From AC-32 sp046726435 (GTDB lineage: Bacteria; Actinomycetota; Thermoleophilia; Gaiellales; Gaiellaceae), in the NCBI GenBank assembly GCA_046726435.1, contig JBKPAM010000019.1, positions 1 to 15,520 of the forward strand: DNA of 15,520 bases, in the 5' to 3' direction. Shown here piece by piece: positions 6,644 through 12,535 of this stretch. Below the pieces are notes generated by a model. It did no database searches, had not been told where the DNA came from, and saw nothing but the letters and a program-made list of their open reading frames with translations. How positions within the stretch are numbered: the stretch's first letter is position 1; every line of letters begins with the position of its first letter. Position numbers and translations under genes: made by a program.

Positions 6644-7681
6644 CTAGGGTTCTTCGGCCTCTTCGAGCTCGCGGCGGAGCTCGTCGACGGCCGGGAGCAC
6701 GGCCAGCGCCGGGAGGAGTGGCAGCCAGAGATTGAAGAGCCGGTAGACGATCACGCCGAGCAGCGCCCGCACGAACGGGAATCCGACCCAGTGCAGCGCG
6801 AAGGTGAGCGCGATCTCGACGATCCCCGCGCCGCCCGCCGGGAGCGACCTGCGGGTCAGCACGTAGCCGGTCGCGTAGCCGACGATCAGGGCCGGCACCG
6901 AGAGCCGCGGGTTGCCGAAGAGCTCGAGCGCGCCCCAGAGGCACGCGATGTCGCCGGCCCAGTAGAGGGCCGTGCCGACGAGCCCGAGCCCGTGCTCGCG
7001 CGGAGGGGCCACGAACATTGAGCGGAGGATCGAAAGGCCGGCCACGGCGTGCGCGAACCACTGGCGAACGCGTCCGCCGCCGCGCGCCTGTGAGTAGCGA
7101 GGGGCGCGCTTCGGCGAGCTGACCCAGATCGCGGCAAGCGCGCCGGGAATCACGAGCAGCCACGGCAGCGTGAGCGAGAGCGGCACGTCCTCGCCGCCGG
7201 CGATCAGCACGATCGCCGAGATGAGGGCTGCCGGCGCGAGCACGACGTACTCGAGCGCCCCCAGCGCGAGCACTCGCGCCACCGCGCCGTCGCGGTCCTC
7301 GCCGGCGCTTCGCAGCGCCCAGTAGTCGACCGCGAAGCCGCCACTCGTCCTCGTCGCCGCAAAGACGCCGAAGCCTGCGACGACCGTCTCCAGCGACCTG
7401 CCGAAGGTGAGCGTGGGCCCGTTGTCGACCTTGGCCGTGTCGCGGACGGCGAGGACGTACCCGCCGTAGGCGACGAGCTCGCCGCCGAAGCAGAGCACGA
7501 GCCAGGCGGGGTGGATGTTGTGCGCGGCCCTGTGGAGTCGTCCCTCGCCGGCGAGGCTAGCTAGCAGCACGACCGCGCCGAGCGCGAGCACGCCGGCCAG
7601 GACCAGAATGAGCAGCGGGTGGCGCTCGAGCCCGTCGCGCAGGCGGCGAAGCGGTCGTGCCCGAACGGCCGGCTTCGACAC
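6644..7681 (-). CDS. Flippase-like integral membrane protein (LPG synthase TM family, UPF0104)
   Basis: A 345-residue protein with eight to ten hydrophobic helices (for example about 22-43, 59-80, 135-162, 170-187, 233-255, 288-332). The helices, TRTSGGFAVDYWAL (about 110-122) and RRSLPAGGAGIVEIAL (about 278-291) match the membrane domain of lysylphosphatidylglycerol synthases (MprF flippase part), here without a C-terminal aminoacyl-transferase domain. Such stand-alone proteins sit in the inner membrane and are usually assigned to lipid or glycolipid translocation; the substrate is unknown. The Glu-rich tail (ELRRELEEAEEP) should be cytosolic. I chose GTG 7679-7681 because the frame further upstream runs into the terminator hairpin of the preceding gene. 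A weak TAACGT -10 candidate (7689-7694) ends seven bases before this GTG, so the transcript may be leaderless. The GGDEF/HD-GYP gene follows after 43 bases, suggesting that cyclic-di-GMP signalling and this transporter are co-expressed. Confidence 0.82.
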   Translation of the reverse strand: MSKPAVRARPLRRLRDGLERHPLLILVLAGVLALGAVVLLASLAGEGRLHRAAHNIHPAWLVLCFGGELVAYGGYVLAVRDTAKVDNGPTLTFGRSLETVVAGFGVFAATRTSGGFAVDYWALRSAGEDRDGAVARVLALGALEYVVLAPAALISAIVLIAGGEDVPLSLTLPWLLVIPGALAAIWVSSPKRAPRYSQARGGGRVRQWFAHAVAGLSILRSMFVAPPREHGLGLVGTALYWAGDIACLWGALELFGNPRLSVPALIVGYATGYVLTRRSLPAGGAGIVEIALTFALHWVGFPFVRALLGVIVYRLFNLWLPLLPALAVLPAVDELRRELEEAEEP

Positions 7682-7724
7682 GAGTCGAACGTTAGTGGCC
7701 GTTTCCGGGCCGGCGGTGAGAAGG

Positions 7725-7763
7725 AACCGCCGTGTGCCCCGCATCCGGGGACACACGGCGGTT
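7725..7763 (-). terminator. Long GC-rich terminator hairpin after the small exported-protein gene
   Basis: Bases 7725-7741 pair with 7746-7763 in a 17-bp stem interrupted only by an unpaired A at 7751, with a four-base CATC loop. On the minus strand it begins eight bases after the stop at 7771 and is followed by a pyrimidine stretch (TTCCTTCTC). It insulates that gene from the flippase operon downstream. Confidence 0.75.
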
Positions 7764-7770
7764 GAGGAAG

Positions 7771-8199
7771 CTAGTCAGTCGGGACGCCGCAGTCGGCCGC
7801 CGCGCCGAAGAGCGCAGCACCGACCGGACTGTCCTCGAGGTGATCGATGCCCTTGAGGTTCGAGAGCACCGAGACGTTTGGGTTTCGGTGCGCGAGGACG
7901 CCGTTGGGCCCGGCGACACCGAAGCCCAGGGCGAAGTACGGCTTCAACCCCGAGGCCCGGTAGTGGTCGCTCACGCACTGAGCCTGCGAGTCGGTGAGGT
8001 CGACTCCGACCACCTGGAGCGTCTCCTTCGCGGATGCACCGCTGCTCAGATCGAACAGCGCCCAGTTGCCGGACTTGGTCGAGCTCTCCAGACCCTGAAG
8101 GGACGAGGAGACGCGGATGCAGTCGAAGGCGAACGCCGAGCCGGTGACGGCCAGCGCGAGTACGAACAGCGCAGCCAGCGCGCCGAGACGATGCCTCAT
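7771..8199 (-). CDS. Small exported protein of unknown function
   Basis: A 142-residue protein. Residues 1-24 are a signal peptide (MRHR, a hydrophobic core rich in Ala/Leu/Val, then SAFA before the cleavage). The mature protein has about 118 residues, begins FDCIRVSSSLQGLE and includes TKSGNWALFDL, DSQAQCVSDHYRASG, YFALGFGVAGPNG and KGIDHLEDSPVGAAL. Three Cys (27, 75, 137) are present. From memory, proteins with the FDCIRVSSSLQGLE opening occur in other Thermoleophilia, with no known role. I see no catalytic motif. The start is an ATG with AGAGGGAG six bases upstream, a good ribosome-binding site. The leader upstream holds a perfect 14-bp inverted repeat, and a strong terminator lies just past the stop, so this is probably an individually controlled gene. 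Confidence 0.8.
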   Translation of the reverse strand: MRHRLGALAALFVLALAVTGSAFAFDCIRVSSSLQGLESSTKSGNWALFDLSSGASAKETLQVVGVDLTDSQAQCVSDHYRASGLKPYFALGFGVAGPNGVLAHRNPNVSVLSNLKGIDHLEDSPVGAALFGAAADCGVPTD

Positions 8200-8220
8200 G
8201 GATTTCTCCCTCTGTTGTGA

Positions 8221-8297
8221 CGACCCCCCTCGGCGCCAGACGCTAGCAACGGCAGGCGCGCAGAGCTACCCCCAGATGTCTAGGCCGAGGGGGGTCG
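8221..8297 (-). promoter_or_regulatory. Perfect 14-bp inverted repeat enclosing 49 bases in the leader between two exported-protein genes
   Basis: Bases 8221-8234 (CGACCCCCCTCGGC) are the exact reverse complement of 8284-8297. On the minus strand the element starts six bases after the stop of the upstream gene (8303) and ends eight bases before the ribosome-binding site at 8206-8213. Inside, AGAC and GTCT can extend the stem after a small internal loop. No T-run follows. It could be a terminator of the upstream gene, an attenuator or another structured leader for the small exported-protein gene, or a protein-binding site. Confidence 0.55.
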
Positions 8298-8302
8298 AGC
8301 GA

Positions 8303-9082
8303 TCAGTCCGTCGCCGCGTTCGACTCGTCGATCAGCGCTTGCTCCTCCGTCGTGATCGAGGCGACCACGTCCGCCTCGTCCCAGAGCGCTTCCGCCGCCA
8401 GCGGTGCCGCGAGCATCGAGAGCTCGTCCGCCGAGAAGTCCGGCGGCCCGCTTGGCGACCCGTTGCCGTTGTCGCCGGCGAACGTCCATACCTTGCGCAC
8501 GGTGCGCGACCGGACCTCGATGTTGTCGAGGTAGGCCGGCCCCTTCGACCGGTCGACCACCAGCGCGAGGTCGCCGACGGTGCCGTTGAGCGCATCGCTC
8601 GGGCTCGACACCTGGCGGACGATCTCGGCCTGGATCACCGGAAGCGTGAAGACCCGCCGGATCCACTGGGGATCGTCGGTCGGACGCGCCGGTGCGACGG
8701 CGCAGCCCAGATTCACCAGGTACGTCCTCGTTCCCTTGCCGTGGATGAACAGGGTCCACCGTGGGTCGGTCTTCGTGCACGTGCCCGGAACGCGATGCTC
8801 GTACCCGAGCGCCTGCAGGTCACGGACGTGAACGCCCTCGAAACCGCGGAAGAGCGCGGCCGCAGAGGTGTCGGGTGTTCCCGACGCTTCCAGCACGAGA
8901 GCCTGGTTCGCGGAGCCCGACGAGTCCGGGCGCCCCTCCAGTGCCTGCCAGTTCGCCTGCGACTGGACGCCGTGGCTCACCGGGTTGAGCGTCAGCGCGG
9001 TGCCGCTCGTGTCCGCGGCGACCGCGGTCCCGGCGAGCACGAGGCAGAGCGCGGCGACGCCGGCCGTCAACTTCGTCTTCAA
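8303..9082 (-). CDS. Exported protein of unknown function, possible beta-sandwich
   Basis: A 259-residue protein started at a TTG (9080-9082) with AAGGGGGA three bases upstream. The frame stays open much further upstream, but that part runs antisense through the SCP2 and debranching genes and is not protein-like. Residues 1-23 form a signal peptide (KTKLTAGVAALCLVLAGTAVAA). The mature part has alternating hydrophobic segments suggesting beta strands, two Cys (102, 127) that could pair, WTLFIHGKGTRTYLVNLGC, and LALVVDRSKGPAYLDNIEV (about 172-190). The last resembles the closing strand of jelly-roll domains in extracellular carbohydrate-binding proteins, but I regard this as suggestive only. 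The C-terminus is acidic and helical (SADELSMLAAPLAAEALWDEADVV). It is divergent from the SCP2-debranching operon, sharing a 139-base promoter region, and the leader of the next exported-protein gene begins right after its stop. Confidence 0.72.
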   Translation of the reverse strand: MKTKLTAGVAALCLVLAGTAVAADTSGTALTLNPVSHGVQSQANWQALEGRPDSSGSANQALVLEASGTPDTSAAALFRGFEGVHVRDLQALGYEHRVPGTCTKTDPRWTLFIHGKGTRTYLVNLGCAVAPARPTDDPQWIRRVFTLPVIQAEIVRQVSSPSDALNGTVGDLALVVDRSKGPAYLDNIEVRSRTVRKVWTFAGDNGNGSPSGPPDFSADELSMLAAPLAAEALWDEADVVASITTEEQALIDESNAATD

Positions 9083-9221
9083 AGTTCCCCCTTGATGTAC
9101 GTACTTCGGACGCGCGCCAGAGTAGCCGCGATTTCGCGCGGCGGCCGGGAGGACGCTTGTCGCTTGCGCCCGGCGAGGGGACGCCGCCAAACTCCTACTC
9201 AGCCGCCGAAGGGAGGGGACG
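9083..9221. promoter_or_regulatory. Divergent promoter region
   Basis: This gap separates the minus-strand exported-protein gene from the plus-strand SCP2 gene. It holds both ribosome-binding sites (9086-9093 minus; 9209-9218 plus), a short GTACGTAC palindrome (9097-9104) and an imperfect stem GCCGCG/CGCGGC (9125-9130 and 9137-9142). I could not assign -35/-10 pairs with confidence. Confidence 0.4.
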
Positions 9222-9560
9222 ATGAAGGACGCGACCGCCGAGTTCTTCGACGCGCTCGAGGCGCGTGGCCACGAGCCCATGCTGGAGAAGGCGACCGGCA
9301 CGCTGCGCTTCGACCTGACCGACGGAAAGCGCACGACCCGCTGGCTGGTCACGATCGACAAGGGCGACATCGCCGTCTCGCACCGCAACGTGAAGGCCGA
9401 CTGTGTCGTGCGCGCCGAGAAGAAGCTCTTCGACAGGATCGCGAGCGGCAGGCAGAACGCCATGGCGGCTCTGCTCCGAGGGGCGGTGGAGGTGCAGGGC
9501 GATCCCACGCTGCTGGCGCCGTTCCAGCGTCTCATCCCCGGCCCGAGAAGGACGGCATGA
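9222..9560 (+). CDS. SCP2 sterol-transfer-like domain protein
   Basis: A 112-residue protein that is essentially one SCP2 domain. Typical features are RFDLTDGKRTTRWLVTIDKGDIAVSH (beta strands, about 28-52), ADCVVRAEKKLFDRIASG (about 59-76) and RGAVEVQGDPTLLAPFQRLIPG at the end. SCP2 folds have a hydrophobic cavity and bind lipids, fatty acyl groups or other apolar ligands; as free-standing bacterial proteins their ligands are mostly unknown. No signal peptide is present, so it is cytosolic. A strong Shine-Dalgarno sequence (AAGGGAGGGG, 9209-9218) precedes the ATG. The stop overlaps the start of the debranching enzyme gene as ATGA, implying translational coupling and roughly matched production. 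A lipid-binding partner for a glucan hydrolase is unexpected; the pairing may be historical, or the SCP2 fold here may bind something other than lipid. Confidence 0.87.
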   Translation: MKDATAEFFDALEARGHEPMLEKATGTLRFDLTDGKRTTRWLVTIDKGDIAVSHRNVKADCVVRAEKKLFDRIASGRQNAMAALLRGAVEVQGDPTLLAPFQRLIPGPRRTA

Positions 9561-11635
9561 AGGACGACCTCGTCAAGATCCTGGACGGCAACACGTTCGT
9601 CGTCAGCGACTCGCGCGGTGACATCGAGGCGTCGCTCACCGATCCGACCGGCCTCTTCTCGTTCGACAGCCGTTTCCTCTCGACGTGGGTACTGACCGTT
9701 GACGGGCAGCGCCTGAGCACGCTCTCGGTCGACGACCTGCAGTACTTCGAGACGCGCTTCTTCCTCGCCCCGGGGACCGGGACGGTCTACGTCGACACCA
9801 AGCTCACGGTGATCCGCGAGCGCGCGGTCGGCGACGGCTTCCACGAGGAGGTCACGATCCTCAACCACGACGCCAGTCCGGTTGCGCTGAAGGTCAGGAT
9901 CGATGCCGCCAGCGACTTCGCGGACCTGTTCGAGGTCAAGGACGCACTTAAGAAGAAGGGCCGCTACGTGGCGCGGGTCGACAGGGGCCGGCTGCTACTC
10001 GGGTACCGCCGCGACACCTTCGTGCGGGAGACGGCGATCTCGGCGTCGGCGCGGGCGAAGCTCGACGAGAACGGTCTCACCTTCGACGTGCGCATCGGTC
10101 CTCACGGCCACTGGACGACCGATCTCGACGTCGTCATCTCCGGCGGTGCGACGGGAAGGAGCGTGCGCCCGAAGTACGAGCGCGGAAAGCGGCGGGCGCG
10201 ACCGCACATGGAGCGCAGCCTGGAACGATGGCTCGCCGACGCTCCGCGCCTCGAGTCGGACTCGGACTCACTGAGGGCGACCTATGGGCGCTGCCTCGTC
10301 GATCTCGCGGCATTGCGGTTCTCACCGCCGGTGATGGGCCGACGGAGCCTGCCCGCTGCCGGCCTGCCGTGGTTCATGACGATGTTCGGCCGCGACAGCA
10401 TCCTCACGAGCCTCCAGTCGCTGCCGTTCACCCCCGAGCTCGCCGCCACAACGCTTCACGCGCTGGGCGCCTGGCAGGGCAGCCGCCTCGACGACTTCCG
10501 GGACGAGGATCCCGGCCGGATCCTCCACGAGATGCGCTACGGGGAGCTGACAGCCTTCGAAGAGCGGCCGCACTCGCCGTACTACGGCTCGGCCGACGCG
10601 ACACCGCTCTACGTCGTGCTCCTGGACGAGTACGAGCGGTGGAGCGGCGACCGGCGGCTCGTTCGCGAGCTCGAGCCCGAGGCGCGCGCGGCGCTGCGCT
10701 GGATCGACGAGTACGCCGACCTGGTCGGCGGCACGGGCTACATCTGGTACGAGCGCCGGAACGAGAAGACCGGCCTCGAGAACCAGTGCTGGAAGGACTC
10801 CTGGGATTCGATCTCGTACCGGGACGGACGTCTGCCGGGCTTCCCCCGCGCCACCTGTGAGCTGCAGGGATACGCCTACGACGCGAAGGTGCGCGGTGCG
10901 CGCCTGGCGCGTCTCGTCTGGAAGGACCCGGCGCTCGCCGACGAGCTCGAGCGGCAGGCGGCGGAGCTCAAGCGCCGCTTCACCCGCGACTTCTGGGTCG
11001 AGGACGGCGAGTACTTCGCGCTCGCGCTCGACCCCGACGGGAAGCAGGTCGACGCGCTGTCCTCCAACAACGGCCACCTCCTCTGGAGCGGCATCGTCGA
11101 CAAGTCGAAGGCGAAGGTGGTGGCGGGGCACCTTCTCGGCCCGAGGCTCTTCTCCGGCTGGGGCGTGCGGACGCTGGCCGAAGGCGAGGGGCGGTTCAAC
11201 CCGATCGGCTACCACGTCGGCACGGTCTGGCCGTTCGACACCTCGTTCATCGCCTGGGGCCTGCGCCGCTACGGGTTCAAGCAGGAGGCTGCGCAGCTCG
11301 CGGGAGGAATCCTCGACGCCGCCGAGCTCTTCGACGGCCGCCTGCCGGAGGCGTTCGGCGGCTACGAGCGCAGCGTGACCAAGTACCCGGTCGAGTACCC
11401 GACAGCGTGTAGCCCGCAGGCGTGGTCGACCGGAGCGCCGCTGCTCCTCATGCGGACGATGCTGGGGCTCGAGCCGGTCGGCGACCACCTCGTCGTGGAC
11501 CCGGCGCTCCCGGATGACATCGGGCTCATCGCCCTGCTCGACATCCCGGGACGCTGGGGGAAGATCGACGCCTTCGCGCGCGGGCGCGGGCTGAGCGAGC
11601 CGCTCGGCGGCCGCAGGCCAACCGTGGTCGCTTAG
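9557..11635 (+). CDS. Glycogen debranching enzyme-type amylo-alpha-1,6-glucosidase
   Basis: A 692-residue cytosolic protein. Residues about 1-200 match the glycogen debranching N-terminal domain (ILDGNTFVVSDSRGDI, LFSFDSRFLSTWVLTVDG, a beta-sandwich). Residues about 235-640 form the alpha/alpha-toroid catalytic domain of GDE_C/MGH1-like glycosidases: PWFMTMFGRDSILTSLQSL (271-289), EMRYGEL, GSADATPLYVVLLDEY, QCWKDSWDSI (410-419), SSNNGHLLWSG, NPIGYHVGTVWPFDTSFIAWGL (548-569) and SPQAWSTGAPLLLM (619-632). The conserved acidic residues in GRDS, KDSWDS and the Glu and Asp nearby are candidates for catalysis. Members cleave alpha-1,6 or related alpha-glucosidic bonds in glycogen-like or trehalose-like substrates; in many actinobacteria the true substrate is not established. 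The ATG at 9557 overlaps the SCP2 stop and has AAGGA a few bases upstream. The much longer open frame starting near 8117 is antisense to the previous genes and is rejected. Confidence 0.9.
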   Translation: MKDDLVKILDGNTFVVSDSRGDIEASLTDPTGLFSFDSRFLSTWVLTVDGQRLSTLSVDDLQYFETRFFLAPGTGTVYVDTKLTVIRERAVGDGFHEEVTILNHDASPVALKVRIDAASDFADLFEVKDALKKKGRYVARVDRGRLLLGYRRDTFVRETAISASARAKLDENGLTFDVRIGPHGHWTTDLDVVISGGATGRSVRPKYERGKRRARPHMERSLERWLADAPRLESDSDSLRATYGRCLVDLAALRFSPPVMGRRSLPAAGLPWFMTMFGRDSILTSLQSLPFTPELAATTLHALGAWQGSRLDDFRDEDPGRILHEMRYGELTAFEERPHSPYYGSADATPLYVVLLDEYERWSGDRRLVRELEPEARAALRWIDEYADLVGGTGYIWYERRNEKTGLENQCWKDSWDSISYRDGRLPGFPRATCELQGYAYDAKVRGARLARLVWKDPALADELERQAAELKRRFTRDFWVEDGEYFALALDPDGKQVDALSSNNGHLLWSGIVDKSKAKVVAGHLLGPRLFSGWGVRTLAEGEGRFNPIGYHVGTVWPFDTSFIAWGLRRYGFKQEAAQLAGGILDAAELFDGRLPEAFGGYERSVTKYPVEYPTACSPQAWSTGAPLLLMRTMLGLEPVGDHLVVDPALPDDIGLIALLDIPGRWGKIDAFARGRGLSEPLGGRRPTVVA

Positions 11636-11699
11636 ACGTTGCAACGGCTGGGCTCGGCCGCGAGGTTGCAGGGACGCTCGGGGTACGAGCGAGGAAGCG

Positions 11700-11734
11700 G
11701 GTGGGTGCCGCCTCGCAGCCAGACGGCACCCACC
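11700..11734. terminator. Stem-loop in the convergent gap
   Basis: Bases 11700-11710 and 11724-11734 form an 11-bp perfect stem with a 13-base loop. It lies between the stops of the debranching enzyme (11635) and the exported protein on the other strand (11749), so it could terminate transcripts from both sides. Neither flank has a clear T-run, so termination would rest on the stem or on Rho. Confidence 0.5.
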
Positions 11735-11748
11735 ACTGCCGGCTCCCC

Positions 11749-12369
11749 CTATCCGGTCATCGAGATCGGCGGCGAGCTCGCGGTCAGGTCGACGGGATCC
11801 CCGTTGAGCGAGCCGTGGATCGTGTACCTGAAAACGTACGTGCCGTTCGGCTCCGTCGAGCCGTGGATCCACCCCGTGTAAACGATCGCCGTGTTCTCGC
11901 CGGGAAGCACCGCGGGATTGAGAACGACGTCGCAGGCCGTCCCGTCTGACGGGCAGGTCACGGTCGAGGGCCAGTGCCCGGACCAGCTACGCAAGAACGC
12001 ATTCGGTGGTGGCGTCATCGTGAAGTCGAACTGTGTCTGGTCGACGCCGTTGACGAAGATCTGCTCATCGATGCTGCTGACGGCGAACGAGTTCGGCCAC
12101 GCGGCGCGGTTCAGCCCGGTTAGCCGGTTCGTGAGCGCATTCGTGTTGACGACATGGATGAAGTGCCAAACAGTGTTCGCGGCGGTGCAGTCGGCTCCCG
12201 AACAGGGCGGCAGTGGCCCTCGGTTCGTGGGGACGACGTATGCGGATAGACCGTTACCCGTCGTTGCGCCGTGGATCGCACCTGGAACGACGAGCAGCGA
12301 GACCGCCGCGACGGCCGCGATCAGCGCGGTGGCGAACGTGACTCGGCGAGATCTTGGAACCCACTTCAC
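11749..12369 (-). CDS. Small exported protein of unknown function
   Basis: A 206-residue protein. The GTG start (12367-12369) is fixed by a perfect AAGGAGGT (12375-12382) five bases upstream; the frame further upstream is Pro/Arg-rich and not protein-like. The N-terminus has basic residues (RSRR) and a hydrophobic stretch (about 10-30) with a likely cleavage near residues 34-35, so it is exported. The mature protein has two close Cys pairs (56/61 and 139/146), SIDEQIFVNGVDQTQFDFTMTPPPNAFLRSWSGHW and NTAIVYTGWIHGSTEPNGTYVFRYTIHG, which suggest an all-beta fold. I do not recognise a family. It is divergent from the lipoprotein solute-binding gene across about 165 bases and convergent with the debranching enzyme. 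Possible roles such as a surface or adhesion module are guesses. Confidence 0.75.
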   Translation of the reverse strand: MKWVPRSRRVTFATALIAAVAAVSLLVVPGAIHGATTGNGLSAYVVPTNRGPLPPCSGADCTAANTVWHFIHVVNTNALTNRLTGLNRAAWPNSFAVSSIDEQIFVNGVDQTQFDFTMTPPPNAFLRSWSGHWPSTVTCPSDGTACDVVLNPAVLPGENTAIVYTGWIHGSTEPNGTYVFRYTIHGSLNGDPVDLTASSPPISMTG

Positions 12370-12374
12370 TTCTG

Positions 12375-12382
12375 ACCTCCTT
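12375..12382 (-). promoter_or_regulatory. Perfect Shine-Dalgarno sequence (AAGGAGGT)
   Basis: This full match to the anti-Shine-Dalgarno sequence sits five bases before the GTG at 12369 and decides the start of the small exported protein. It is stronger than any other ribosome-binding site in the window, which suggests high translation. Confidence 0.8.
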
Positions 12383-12487
12383 GCCTGACTTGTCTCCCGG
12401 CGATCGTCCCTGGACGACGTACCGGGTGAGAGTCGTGGCCCCCGCTCACCGGTCGCTTGCAAATCGCTCACAGTCGCTCGGTAGGGC

Positions 12488-12516
12488 TTGACAGGCGAGG
12501 TTGCGAGGCGTAAGCC
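12488..12516 (+). promoter_or_regulatory. Candidate promoter of the solute-binding lipoprotein gene (TTGACA -35)
   Basis: A perfect TTGACA (12488-12493) is followed after 17 bases by TAAGCC (12511-12516), a weak -10. Transcription would start near 12523, just ahead of the GGAGGT (12525-12530) and GTG 12536. The TTG within this box could be mistaken for a start codon. The -35 match is exact; the -10 match is poor. Confidence 0.35.
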
Positions 12517-12535
12517 GTGGGGCCGGAGGTCCGTG

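Noticed and set aside
8221..8297. Cyclic-di-GMP riboswitch (GEMM type) as an explanation of the leader structure
   Set aside because: The nearby cyclic-di-GMP enzyme made it worth checking, but the conserved GEMM helices and loop sequences are absent.
8117..9556. Upstream extension of the debranching enzyme frame
   Set aside because: It lies antisense to the exported-protein genes and overlaps the SCP2 gene in another frame. The conserved N-terminal domain begins at 9557 with an ATGA overlap and a ribosome-binding site.
9083..9868. Upstream extension of the exported protein that ends at 8303
   Set aside because: It runs antisense through the SCP2 and debranching genes; the signal peptide and AAGGGGGA site place the start at TTG 9082.
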